Assembly: GCF_018449435.1 (NCBI RefSeq)
Contig: NZ_JAHCMU010000009.1
Span: forward strand, 1 to 64,000
DNA: 64,000 nucleotides
From: Flagellimonas sp. 389
GTDB lineage: Bacteria; Bacteroidota; Bacteroidia; Flavobacteriales; Flavobacteriaceae
Direction of reading: 5' to 3'
The position numbers were made by a program, and so were the translations under genes. Below are positions 48,055-58,700 of the stretch, in pieces (position 1 is the stretch's first letter; every line of letters begins with the position of its first letter). The notes under the pieces are model-generated. The model had not been told where the DNA came from. It did no database searches and saw only the letters and a program-made list of their open reading frames with translations.

Positions 48055-49086
48055 TCATTTTTTGCCATTTGAAATAAGTGGTACAGCTCCCACCCCTTCA
48101 AAAGTCATTTTTATGGGCTTTATAGTGCCATCATCGTTAAATTCCATTTTATCAATACAAACAACTCTATGGTTTCGATGTTCGTTGGGTATGGGTCTAC
48201 GATGATAAACAATGTACCAATCATCTGTATCTGGCATATGCAGTACCGAATTATGTCCAGCGCCTGTGGCAATATTAGGGTCAGATTCTAAAATAGTCGC
48301 TATCCTATCAAACGGACCGAACGGTCTATCTGCAACGCCATAGGCTACTTTGTAAGAATCTTTTCCCCAACTGCCTTCGGACCACATCATGTAATATTTC
48401 TCCTCACGGTAGAACATTAATGGGCCTTCAACATAATTTTCTGGTGTAATCTCCTTTACAAGTTGTCCGTCTTCAAACGGTACCAAGTCCGTAAAATCAT
48501 CATTTAACTTTCCAATGTTGCATCGGCCCCAACCACCATATACAATATAGTAAATCCCATCCTTGGCTTTAAAGACAAACTGATCTATCGGTTGGGCTTT
48601 GTTCAAAACCTTACCGATCAATGGTTTGCCAATATGATCGGTATAGGGTCCTTGCGGTTTTCTGGATACCGCAACGCCGATTCCACCCACTTCCGTACTA
48701 TCATGTTTTTGCGGATCCCACCAATGACTGTCGGGAGTCTGAATATCGTTGGCGCTGAAAAAGACAAAGTATTTTCCATCTTTTTCAATTGCCGAAGGTG
48801 CCCATAGCTCATTGTTTATCCATGCCACGTTCTTGGGTGTTACTATGTTCTCATGCTTTTTCCAGTTGACCAAATCCTTGGAGGAAAAGGCATCCATAAA
48901 ATCCTGTTTTTTTACAATTCCCGAAAAAGTGGGAAATATCCAGTATGTATTATCGAAGATTACGATTTCTGGGTCGGCGTACCACTCTTTTAATATGGGA
49001 TTGCCAGTTTTTACTTCTTGTTGTGCATTGATTTTTACAGAAATGGATAAGAAAATAATCAATAAAAAGAATCTGTAATATGTCAT
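48055..49086 (-). CDS. GH43-type five-bladed-propeller glycosidase
   Basis: A 343-residue exported enzyme (signal peptide ending KINAQ). The three carboxylates expected in family 43 can be placed: base D38 in WYADPEIVIFDNTYWIFPT, modulator D168 in PIDQFVFKAKDG, and acid E220 in YVEGPLMFYREEKYYMMWSEG. Members cleave arabinose, xylose or galactose linkages with inversion, so here it probably trims a side sugar. It is convergent with sulfatase E and divergent from the large T9SS protein. Exact subfamily not assignable. Confidence 0.82.
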   Translation of the reverse strand: MTYYRFFLLIIFLSISVKINAQQEVKTGNPILKEWYADPEIVIFDNTYWIFPTFSGIVKKQDFMDAFSSKDLVNWKKHENIVTPKNVAWINNELWAPSAIEKDGKYFVFFSANDIQTPDSHWWDPQKHDSTEVGGIGVAVSRKPQGPYTDHIGKPLIGKVLNKAQPIDQFVFKAKDGIYYIVYGGWGRCNIGKLNDDFTDLVPFEDGQLVKEITPENYVEGPLMFYREEKYYMMWSEGSWGKDSYKVAYGVADRPFGPFDRIATILESDPNIATGAGHNSVLHMPDTDDWYIVYHRRPIPNEHRNHRVVCIDKMEFNDDGTIKPIKMTFEGVGAVPLISNGKK

Positions 49087-49272
49087 GGTTGAATGTGTTA
49101 TTTAAGTTAAGTCGAGTTCGCTAAAACTTCAGAATCTTGAAAATGAACTACTACCGCAATTAAAAGATTACACCTACATAATAGCTTTTGATTTACAAAT
49201 CCATCGTTTTAGCTCAACACATTTTATGATTTTCGTTAAGAATTAGTTAAAAAACTGATAAACCCCATAACA

Positions 49273-52200
49273 ATGAAAACAAAAATTACTTTACTGATTT
49301 TTTTCCTTTCCTTATTCGTTGTACATGCACAAATACAGGTAACAGAAGGAACCACGATTTCCAACAATCCTAATATTATAGGATGTAATAACAACACTAC
49401 CCTTATAGAAGAACCTTGGAACAACGAGAATAGAATATCATCATTGATTGAGTCAAGAGTGACGAACCTACGCTTTCCTGGCGGAACGGTATCCGAGAAC
49501 TGGGATTACAGAAACGATACTTTTTTCCCTGCCAAAGGAACTTCAGGTAGTGAGGATGGTTGGGTAGACCCCACACAAATGATAGGGTTTGTAAAATCGA
49601 TTATAGAAAACGGAACGGGAAAGATCAACTCCATCGAAAATTTTTCAAAAGCACAAGAAGCCAATGATTTTCAGCCCGTGTACGTTATGAACATGACCAC
49701 TCCGGGTCTAGATTATTATGCCGAGAAATTCAGTGTCCCAGAGGATAGTGAAACTTTTCAACCCTTGCAACCAGATTGGTGGCGGGCTTTTGAGGACAGG
49801 TTGCAACGTAATTTAGAGATGTTGAGGCGTGCCGAGGCAAGTGGAATGCCCGTTAAATTTATAGAACTGTCCAATGAGGTATATTTTGGTGCTGGAAAAT
49901 ATCAATTCTTGAATTTTCAAGGCTTTAGGGAAGACAATGCGGGATTCGGTTACCCTGAAGCATGCCATTACTTTATAACCGAAATAAAAAAGGAATTTCC
50001 GAATGCCAAATTCTCTGCCGTGGCCTACTTCGACACAGAAGGTTCTGAAGGAAAACGGAAGGACTTTTGGAACGGCTACGTCATTCCTAGATTGGATAGA
50101 AATCTGGTCGACGCGCTTACCATGCATGCGTACATAGAGTCAAATCCCAACCAAACGGCAACAAATCAGGCTGAATTGAATACGATGTTAGATTCTTTTC
50201 GTACAGTATTCGACCAAGCAAAGATCAATACCGATTTTGCCAATGTGGTAACTGCCGCTAATTGGGACGTTTGGTGGACAGAGTACATGCCCAATTTTTT
50301 TAATATCGGTGCTGGAGTCAACCAGGATAGGTTCAGTTGGGAAAATGCACTGGTCGTAAATTATAACATTGCCAGTTATCTCGAATTGCCATCCTCAGAA
50401 CTTTTACAGATGCATGAGTTCAGTGGGATGACTACCAATAATGGAGGCATAAATGCCGTTGGTCGTGCAATTTCTTTGGCCAGTTTGGCTACTTCCGGAA
50501 TGGATCAACGGCAAGAATTGTCTTTTTCTGGAATTTCCAACCTTGCTGGAACAAATGTTCCAGAGCTATTTGGTTTCTCATTTTCGGACAATAACAATAA
50601 AAACTTTTGGATTACCAATGCGAGCGGAGAGAATAAAACATTGGATATTTCCAATTTGGGGTTTTCAGGTAAAGTCATGTACCAATCCGCCGGTACGCTG
50701 GGGAGCAAAAACGATCCGATGGAAACAGTCATTCTACCTAATGGTACCATCGAACTTCCGCCTAATTCCATAACCACATTGTTGACTACTAACCTACCCG
50801 ATATTCAAGTGGTTGCAGGAGTTGATTTAACCCTGGAAGATGGTGGTACATTCGATTTTGGAACCTTACGGTTGGGGAGCAATGGCGTTGTAAATGATTT
50901 TGAAATCACAAATTTAGGAGGTGGCAATCTCAATCTTTCGAACATTACCATTGATGGAGCAAACGCAAACGATTTTCAGATTACGGTACAGCCCAGCACA
51001 TCTTTGGCCAATAGGGAAAATACGATTTTATCCATTAAATTTGAACCTACCGGTGATGGTACACGCGCTGCAACAGTGAACATTGCCAACAATGACCCGG
51101 ATGAGTCCCCATTTAGTTTTACCTTAACGGGAACAACATCACGAGCCTTTGCTTTTAATCGATTGGATGTTACGGTGATTGCAGATGGTTTCAAGGACAT
51201 TCCATATAACGGCAATGATTCGGGAAAACAGAATACCGGATTGCGTTTGACTTCTTTTGGAAGGGTCAAAGATACAAACGGCAACAGCCTTTACACAATT
51301 TGGAGGGTAAGGAACTCATCAGAAGAGAACAAACAGGTAGTTCTAAAATCTGTCGACAACAGTTTTGATTATCCATTTACCATCAAGAAAAACAAAGAAG
51401 CTTTTATCCGAAGTACGTACATCACCAATAGTGCAACGCATAAATTATTCTTTGAGGGAAACAATCTGGACACCAAAGCTTCTAGCCAAACTAGTTATGC
51501 AGATGGGAGAACTGTTTTTGTTGCCAAGAATGGAAACGTAGGTGGAGCAAACCCACCAGGAAGTGTAAGTTCATCCAACGGCGCATTTACCATGGATGCT
51601 TCAGGGTCTGGAATTAATGGAACCTCGGACCAATTTAGATTTATCTATGAAAGACTGGAAGGTGATTTTGAATTTACCACAAAACTATCAACGGTACCAC
51701 AGACAGGAATTTTTGGAATTATGGTGCGTAAATCAAATGTTGCGGACAGTGAAAACCTGTTTCTGGGATTATCGGACGCAACAGCATTGGTACTTCAACA
51801 AAGAACAATGCGTGGCATTGAAACAGAACAAATTTCTACAGTAAGTGCATCTGCACCAATATGGTTAAAGGTCGACCGCTCTGGGAATAGGTTTACTGCT
51901 TCGTATTCAACAGATGGGATAGCTTTTGAAGTTCTGGAAAGCACCATTGTTGTATTTCCTTTTGAGGTATCATTGGGACTTGCAGGCTCAAGTACCATTA
52001 ATGGTCAGCTTGCTACGGCTGTTTTTGAAGAAGCTGTCATAGTTCCAGACTCAGGGCAGCCTGAACCGGATATAGCCCTTTATGATGCAGGAACAAACAC
52101 TTTGATAGCGAGCGGTTCCTTGGATTTTGGCCTTATTGATTTAAATACTTCCAAGACCAAGACTATAAATGTGACAAATGTAGGTACAGCTTTATTACAG

Positions 52201-53673
52201 CTCAACAGTATTGTGGTAGAAGGGCCCGATGCACAACTTTTTACCTTTCAGAACCAAACTGGCAATACATTGGAGCCTGGAGCATCTGCTGCATTGGAAG
52301 TAACGTTTACTGCTTCGCAATCCAGTTCAAGAAGGGCGAGTTTGATTATTGAAAGTAATGACCCCGAAGAAGCAACGGTTACATTATCGCTGAACGGTCA
52401 GGGACCTGGGAACCTTTTGAGTAATGGGGATTTTGAAGACCCATCAAAAACGCCTTGGACAAATGCAGGAACGGTTGTAGATGATCAAACCAATGCGAGG
52501 TCGGGCAGTAAAGCACTTCGCTTGTTTTTACCGCAGGACACGCCCGAAGGTTCACGCTTTTTTGGTGCGGTACAAACAGTACCTGTACAACCATTGGGAC
52601 AATACTCGGTACAAGGTTATTTTAAAGGAGAACGGACTTCTGAAACGGGCGCTTTCCGGATTTTAATAAAGTTTTTGGATGCGGGCAACAATGAAATTGG
52701 ACAGGCTACCTCTAATTTCTTTGCCAACTCGCCCAGTTATAAATTGATGACGACCAGCTTTACCACTCCCGAGGGCTGTACACAGGTAGAGGTAACGCCT
52801 CAGATTTTGGCAGCTACAGGAACTGCATGGTTCGATGATATTGAAATGGCGGACAATAGCAATAGCGAACCCACAAGTATTCTAAGAAATGGTGATTTTA
52901 ATAGCGGTCAAAAAAGTCCATGGACGAATGGCGGTACCGTAGAAACAGATATTGTGAATGCACAGGGCGCCGAAAGTCCGATCATGCGACTTTTCCGTTC
53001 TTCGAAAGGCTTTAGCGGATCTAGACAATTGGTAAAAATCAACGAGGGTAGTACGTACAACTTATCAGGAAAAGTTAAAAGGTCGCTTACCGAAGGATTC
53101 TCTCGATTTTTTGTTCAATTTGTTGATGAAAACGGAAGTTACATTCAAGATGGAAATGGAAAGAATATTACCAAGGCTACTCAATTTGGCAGTTTTGGTG
53201 GTGTGGACCTAACCTATAAATTCATTGGTTTGAACAACATTGTTCCGCCTACTGGCACAGCAAATATGGAGATTAACCTTCAGCTTTTCAACGGCACTGG
53301 CTCTGTATGGTGGGAAGATATCAGGTTAGAAGAAATACTTCCTGCTACAAGCAGTACGGCACTAAGAGCTTCGATTCCTATAGAATCCATCGATTCTGAC
53401 GGGCTATTTGCATTGTATCCCAACCCAGCATCAGAATACGTAACGGTTTCTTTTTCTGAGTTACAACGGGAATCTGGGCTTACAAAAGAAATTATAAAAG
53501 TTCGGATTTATGATATGACGGGAAGAGTAATAGCAAGTTATTCGTATGGTCCAAATCAATTTGCAAAAGATAGCATCATCGTGCCTGTGGAAACACTGGA
53601 AGAAGGACTGTATATTTTTAAGATTGGTTTTGTAAATGGTGATACCGAAGAAAAACTCCTTCGGATAAATTAA
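49273..53673 (+). CDS. Multidomain T9SS-secreted putative glycosidase
   Basis: A 1466-residue protein: signal peptide (1-20); a (beta/alpha)8 clan-A-like hydrolase domain (about 20-510) with NLRFPGGTVSENWDYR (65-80), candidate acid/base N201-E202 in FIELSNEVYF and candidate nucleophile E337 in WWTEYMP; a HYDIN/choice-of-anchor-like beta domain (about 510-620); a beta region (630-740); a concanavalin-like domain (about 770-930, YERLEGDFEFTTKL); a second anchor-like domain (about 945-1065); two jelly-roll CBM-like domains (about 1068-1210 and 1215-1360, each NGDF...SPWTN); and a T9SS tail (from about 1390: LFALYPNPASEYV...KLLRIN). It is the only T9SS cargo here, hence probably surface-bound or released. 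Confidence 0.78.
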   Translation: MKTKITLLIFFLSLFVVHAQIQVTEGTTISNNPNIIGCNNNTTLIEEPWNNENRISSLIESRVTNLRFPGGTVSENWDYRNDTFFPAKGTSGSEDGWVDPTQMIGFVKSIIENGTGKINSIENFSKAQEANDFQPVYVMNMTTPGLDYYAEKFSVPEDSETFQPLQPDWWRAFEDRLQRNLEMLRRAEASGMPVKFIELSNEVYFGAGKYQFLNFQGFREDNAGFGYPEACHYFITEIKKEFPNAKFSAVAYFDTEGSEGKRKDFWNGYVIPRLDRNLVDALTMHAYIESNPNQTATNQAELNTMLDSFRTVFDQAKINTDFANVVTAANWDVWWTEYMPNFFNIGAGVNQDRFSWENALVVNYNIASYLELPSSELLQMHEFSGMTTNNGGINAVGRAISLASLATSGMDQRQELSFSGISNLAGTNVPELFGFSFSDNNNKNFWITNASGENKTLDISNLGFSGKVMYQSAGTLGSKNDPMETVILPNGTIELPPNSITTLLTTNLPDIQVVAGVDLTLEDGGTFDFGTLRLGSNGVVNDFEITNLGGGNLNLSNITIDGANANDFQITVQPSTSLANRENTILSIKFEPTGDGTRAATVNIANNDPDESPFSFTLTGTTSRAFAFNRLDVTVIADGFKDIPYNGNDSGKQNTGLRLTSFGRVKDTNGNSLYTIWRVRNSSEENKQVVLKSVDNSFDYPFTIKKNKEAFIRSTYITNSATHKLFFEGNNLDTKASSQTSYADGRTVFVAKNGNVGGANPPGSVSSSNGAFTMDASGSGINGTSDQFRFIYERLEGDFEFTTKLSTVPQTGIFGIMVRKSNVADSENLFLGLSDATALVLQQRTMRGIETEQISTVSASAPIWLKVDRSGNRFTASYSTDGIAFEVLESTIVVFPFEVSLGLAGSSTINGQLATAVFEEAVIVPDSGQPEPDIALYDAGTNTLIASGSLDFGLIDLNTSKTKTINVTNVGTALLQLNSIVVEGPDAQLFTFQNQTGNTLEPGASAALEVTFTASQSSSRRASLIIESNDPEEATVTLSLNGQGPGNLLSNGDFEDPSKTPWTNAGTVVDDQTNARSGSKALRLFLPQDTPEGSRFFGAVQTVPVQPLGQYSVQGYFKGERTSETGAFRILIKFLDAGNNEIGQATSNFFANSPSYKLMTTSFTTPEGCTQVEVTPQILAATGTAWFDDIEMADNSNSEPTSILRNGDFNSGQKSPWTNGGTVETDIVNAQGAESPIMRLFRSSKGFSGSRQLVKINEGSTYNLSGKVKRSLTEGFSRFFVQFVDENGSYIQDGNGKNITKATQFGSFGGVDLTYKFIGLNNIVPPTGTANMEINLQLFNGTGSVWWEDIRLEEILPATSSTALRASIPIESIDSDGLFALYPNPASEYVTVSFSELQRESGLTKEIIKVRIYDMTGRVIASYSYGPNQFAKDSIIVPVETLEEGLYIFKIGFVNGDTEEKLLRIN

Positions 53674-53696
53674 GATTTGATTGATTAGCGCGGCAA

Positions 53697-53734
53697 CCCA
53701 TTGAACGATACAACATGTTCAATGGGTTTCTTTT
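53697..53734 (+). terminator. Terminator after the T9SS glycosidase gene
   Basis: A perfect 10-bp stem CCCATTGAAC/GTTCAATGGG with a 10-base loop, followed by TTTCTTTT, 23 bases after the stop. Confidence 0.88.
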
Positions 53735-54123
53735 AATTTTTAAAAAAAGTATTTATGAGGATCCATTTCTTTTCTTTTGAGATTCTATTAGTTCCATACC
53801 TGTATGAATTCAAGTCATAATTGTGGAGCACTTATATTATCGGTATAGTTCTTTTTTCCTTTTTCCGTGATTTTATTTCTTACGCACTAATTGATGGCGA
53901 TTTTGTTACCGGACAGTAAGCAAACGCTGTAAAACTGTTGTTGGAAAGAATATCTAAATAACGAAATGATAGTAAAAATAAACCTCAATCCATTATAGGT
54001 GTGGTATCGTATTAAACTAATTATTCAAAAAACCTATTTTATGGATAAATCATTAACTTTAAATCACGAAAGCAAATTTGACATAATGCTTTGATTTAGC
54101 ATTCACTAATCGTCAAAAAAAAT

Positions 54124-54189
54124 AAACAATTAGCGAGCAACCGACTTTAACCAGCCTCCCAACTGCGGGTTCAAACCTCAGTAAGGTCA
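54124..54189 (+). pseudogene. Decayed tRNA-Lys copy (possible attachment-site repeat)
   Basis: The 3' half matches intact tRNA-Lys at 16.4 kb. The 44 bases from GGGTTC (54167-54210 against 16492-16535) differ at six positions by eye, running through the T arm, acceptor 3' strand and flanking sequence. Upstream, TAGC...GAGCA recalls the D arm with its loop lost, and CCGACTTTAACC resembles an anticodon arm that no longer pairs. The acceptor 5' strand is gone. It cannot form a cloverleaf. Orientation is the same as the intact gene. Confidence 0.75.
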
Positions 54190-54213
54190 CTGGAACGGTT
54201 ATTAAAGAAAGAC

Positions 54214-54247
54214 AAAACCCTGCCAATTTAATAATCGGCAGGGTTTT
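54214..54247. terminator. Terminator following the tRNA remnant
   Basis: An 11-bp stem AAAACCCTGCC/GGCAGGGTTTT with a 12-base loop, then ACTTTTTT. It corresponds to the hairpin behind intact tRNA-Lys, with a longer stem, and may also end the converging SusCD operon (-). Confidence 0.85.
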
Positions 54248-54385
54248 ACTTTTTTGAAAATCATTTTATAATGAATTATTGAAAAATTCTTAAAAGGCCA
54301 TTGACCTAATAGTGCCAACGGCCTTATCAAAAACTAAACTAACTCAATATACTTAACTACTTATCTTCTACTGATCGATCTCAAA

Positions 54386-55726
54386 TCAATACCCAGGATT
54401 CTGCGTAATGACTCCATCGGTTGCCAGAATTTCGGAGATAGGAATAGGAAACACATGATAATTGGCATTTATTGTTTCTCCCATTTCCGCATCTACGGTA
54501 CCTGTTCTTACCAAATCAAACCATCGTTGTCCCTCAAAGGCCAGTTCCAAGCGTCTTTCATCTAGAATAGCTTGTTTAACCTCGGCCTGTGAACTTATTG
54601 TCCCTATCAAGCTATTTAGGCCCGCTCTTGCTCTTATATCGTCCAATAATGGAAGTACCTCTGCTGCAGGAGCACCATTTTCATTTAAGGTTTCCGCATA
54701 TAAAAGGATAATATCCGCCAATCTTATTTCTATCCAATCATGGTCAGGCCCTAAATCACCTTCTTTAGGAAACTTTACAGCTGTCAATCCATCATCGTTA
54801 AGTGTTACCGCCCTTCTTAAATCGGTTCCACCACCGCTGGCATCGCTCGCATCAAAAGCGGCAATCAAATCCGCATCTACCGGAAAATCGGATTTTGAAT
54901 CATCCCCTACAAACCAATTCCAAAAACGGGAAGCAGGACTATATTCATCGACTATTGACCTTTCTATCTGTGTTGAAAATATAATCTCTGAATTCTCTAC
55001 CTCATTTTGTGCCCCAAAAATCTCATCAAAGTTTTCTTTTAAGCTAACTCCTGCCGCTTCCGCTCCGTCCACAACAGCAGCCAGAAATGGTTCTGCATTG
55101 GCATAATCGCCCCTGAAGGAATATACCTTGCCCAATAGGCTCTGAGCCGCAAGGCTAGAAGCTCTTCCATCAACAATTTCAACATCCAAAGCTGCGATGG
55201 CGTCTTCCAAATCTGGGATGATCACATTATCATATACTTCCGAAGTAGGTCGTCTTACCAAAATAGAGGTATCTGTAAAGTCTGGATCCGGAGATAGATT
55301 TACCGTGATATCCCCAAAAACCTGTACGAGCTTGAAATAGGACAACGCCCTTAAAAACTTGGCTTCACCTATCTCGGTAGCATCCGAGGAATTTTCAATG
55401 ACGATATTCGTACTTAATATTGACCTGAACAATGCGGTGTAAAAAGGCCCAAAAAAATCATCTTCCATAACGGGTAAGCCATTATCGTATTCATCAAATT
55501 CAGTGTATGGCGGCTCAAACATAAATGCATTATCTGATCTGAACTCACCCATTATTGCCATGGGTGTTACCGCACCAAGCTGATAGTAATATGCGGCATT
55601 CAACACTCCACTAAAATCCGTTAAGGAATCAGCTTTGGCTTTATTGGGTGGAACTTGATCTAAATCATCACCACATGCTGTTATCAGGAACAATAATCCG
55701 ATTGATAGTTTATATATTGTTTTCAT
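54386..55726 (-). CDS. SusD/RagB-like glycan-binding lipoprotein 2
   Basis: A 446-residue surface lipoprotein (lipobox LFLITAC, Cys18). Seen: EAKFLRALSYFKLVQVFGDI, LAAQSLLGKVYSFRGDYANAEPFL, and the C-terminal LDERRLELAFEGQRWFDLVRTG...HVFPIPISEI...VITQNPGY. Shorter than the first SusD here and not closely similar to it. It ends the minus-strand SusC2-SusD2 operon, starting 9 bases after susC2. Confidence 0.94.
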   Translation of the reverse strand: MKTIYKLSIGLLFLITACGDDLDQVPPNKAKADSLTDFSGVLNAAYYYQLGAVTPMAIMGEFRSDNAFMFEPPYTEFDEYDNGLPVMEDDFFGPFYTALFRSILSTNIVIENSSDATEIGEAKFLRALSYFKLVQVFGDITVNLSPDPDFTDTSILVRRPTSEVYDNVIIPDLEDAIAALDVEIVDGRASSLAAQSLLGKVYSFRGDYANAEPFLAAVVDGAEAAGVSLKENFDEIFGAQNEVENSEIIFSTQIERSIVDEYSPASRFWNWFVGDDSKSDFPVDADLIAAFDASDASGGGTDLRRAVTLNDDGLTAVKFPKEGDLGPDHDWIEIRLADIILLYAETLNENGAPAAEVLPLLDDIRARAGLNSLIGTISSQAEVKQAILDERRLELAFEGQRWFDLVRTGTVDAEMGETINANYHVFPIPISEILATDGVITQNPGY

Positions 55727-55735
55727 TTCTTTTTT

Positions 55736-58700
55736 TTAAAAATTAACGTTCAAACCAAGTGTAAAGCTTCTAACAATTGGACTTGCACCTACTTGTGCCC
55801 CATACGTTGTAGGGCCTAAATAATCACTACCGGCCGTTTGCACACCTTCCGGGTTGTAAGAGGTGTAATCATCACCCCAGAGATACAGTAAATTGGTTGC
55901 CGCAACGTACAGTCTGACATTGTTTACGCCCACTTTTCCAGTAAGTTCTGGATTAAGCGTATAGCCGATGGTAAGGTTTCGCAACGCTACGTATGAAGCA
56001 TCTTGAATATAAGCATCGGTCTGAAACCTTTTACCAATGTAAAATTCGCCGTTATTATCGGCGATACCATCCTCATTGGCGTCAAAACTGTCCACTAATC
56101 TACCTCCAAATTCCGACCCATAATAATGGGGGTCGATATTGTAAACCTCTCCTCCATGTGCCCCTTGAAATTGGAACGACATGTCAAAAGCTTTGTAATT
56201 GATTGAACTGTTTAAACCCCAATAAAAATCTGGTGTATTCTGACCAATTTTGACCAAGTCTCCGCCATCTTCAACAGTTCTGGTATTATCGATAACCCCA
56301 TCACCGTTTTGGTCTACCACATACGCTGTACCTGTTCTATTGTTGGGATTTCTCGTACCATCCTCCAAATAAATCATTTCAACGTTTCCGATAGTCTCCA
56401 ATCCCCACATTTCACCGATTTCACCACCAACATAATTTCTAAATACCGGACCTCTTCCACTTTGCCCGTAAACTGCTTGGGGCAATTCGGTTAGGCCACC
56501 TAAATCGGTTATTTCGGTTTCAACTGTAGCTAAGTTGGCCCCAAAATTCCATGAGAAGTCTTCATTGTTCACTACTTTTGCATTCAATTCAAACTCGAAA
56601 CCAGAACTTCTCACATCACCCGAATTTAATATTACTGAGCGAGTCCCTAGTACTTCCGAAACACTTTGGTTGATTAAAATGTCTTCAATATCCGAAGTAT
56701 AGTAATCCACACCTAATCGAATGCGATTGGAAAAGAATCCCAAATCAATACCATAGTTGCGTTCTGTATTGGTTTGCCACGTCAATTCTGGATTCTCCAC
56801 ATTATCGGGAATCAAGAAGCCAATCCCATAAACCGTGGGTTGTGGCTCCAAAAGTCTCAAGGCACTGAACGACCCCAAGAAGGAAGTGGTCCCTAAAGAG
56901 CCCATGCTAAATCTTGGTTTGAAAATACTTACCCATTCTGAAAGAGGCTCCCAAAATGCTTCATTATGAAGGTTCCAACCCACAGAAAGCGCTGGGAATG
57001 TCTCGAATCTTCTATTTGCTCCAAAACGGGAATCCCCATCCCTTCTTAAGGATACAGAGAATAAGAAACGATTGTCATACGTATAGTTAATTCTTCCAAA
57101 AACACTTTCCCGTGCCACAGTTTCATCTCTTTCCGTTACTGTAATATCCTCAGGCTCGAACAATTCGAAATTTTGAATTTCTGTATCTGGCACATTAGTA
57201 CCCGATAAGGCAGTCCCTATAAATTTGTTGGTTTGAAATTCAAGACCCAATACAGCGGATATGTCATGCTTGCCAAAGGTTCTTGCAAAGTTCAAGGTAG
57301 TCTCACTCAATACCGAGAACTCCTTTAAATCCGTTTGGTTCATGTAGGTTTCGGTAGACCTTGCCCTGGAATCAAATCCCAATAGTCGGTGTTCATAAAA
57401 TTGGGTATCCCTTAAATCACCACCCAAAACGGTTTTTATATTCAGCCCATCTATAATTTCATATTGCAAATAAGTGCTAATGTTCCCAAAAAATGTTCTT
57501 TCCCAACGCTCGGTATTATCAAGTTTGGCTGCTGGACCGGCATCACCAGAACCACCAATACCATTATTCGCCCTACCGTAGTGCCAATCTTGAGCGGCCA
57601 TACCGGGCTGTAGCTCAGAGATACTACTTGCTTCGTATGTAGAACCTCTAAAACCATTATCAAACGGATCTAGCCCCAAGGCCTGTGCCTGCTGATCTAA
57701 TTGTTGGACAAAGGCAATGGATTCTTCTGTGTGGTAAATAGGATGCACACCATACGCCCTTAAAAGATCCCTCATATCATGACCAAGAATGTCCCTATGG
57801 GATTTAAAACCATTGAAGCTAATGCCTGTTCTAATCTTCTCTCCCAGTTTAGCGTCGATGTTCAAACGTGCGTTCAACCGTTCAAAGCCTTCGGTAATGA
57901 TGACACCTTCAGCATTTTGATAGCCAAGCGAAGCAAAGTAGTTCACATCGTCCGTACCCCCACTGACACTAAAGTCATGACTCATAATACTACCATTTTG
58001 AAAAAGCCAATCCTCTGGGCTTATGGCACCAGGTGAATTTTCATAGGCATTTAACCTATATTCTACAAAATCGGGATCAATTTGGGAAAGGTCCCAATTC
58101 CCGGCGGCAATTTCCCTTCTCGATATCTCTGCCCACTCGGGCCCTGACTTGAGAATATTGTCTCGATACTTACTTGAGGTGCTGGTAAAGGCATTGTAAC
58201 TAAAACTTACTTTACCGGATTTTCCTTTTTTAGTTGTAATCAAAATCACACCATTTGCACCCCTAGAACCATAAATAGCGGCCGAAGCTGCATCTTTCAA
58301 CACTTCCAAACTCTGTATGTCGTTAGGGTTAACGGTTGCCAAACTTCCTGAAATTGGATACCCATCGACAACTATCAACGGGTTTGAATCACCTGATATG
58401 GACGATGCTGCCCTAATCTGAATTTTAGGGTCGGCACCTGGTGATCCATCCTGATTTTGAATTAAAACACCTGGTAACTTACCTGCCAAAGCATCATCTA
58501 CCCTAGTTGCTTGAATACCTGCGATTTCTGAACCATCTACCTTGGCAACGGCCCCGGTCAATGAGGATTTTTTTCGCGTACCATATCCGATGACAACCAC
58601 TTCGTCCAACACTGAGGTGTCCTCCAATAATGTAATGTCCACTGTTGTTTGATCAGTAATTGTAACTGTTTTCGCTCCATATCCTATGTATGAGAACTGT

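Larger units (their letters stand above)
53674..54385. other. Gene-free right boundary of the mannan locus
   Basis: 712 bases with no supported gene. They hold two terminators and a decayed tRNA-Lys copy, listed separately. The rest (about 53730-54120) is AT-rich with only short broken frames; no integrase or transposase was recognised. Confidence 0.7.

Noticed and set aside
53880-54060. Possible remnant of an integrase or transposase near the right boundary
   Set aside because: Only short frames broken by stops; no recognisable motif.
54462-55106. 214-residue open frame antisense to SusD 2
   Set aside because: Serine-rich shadow of the susD-like gene, with no domain or start signal.
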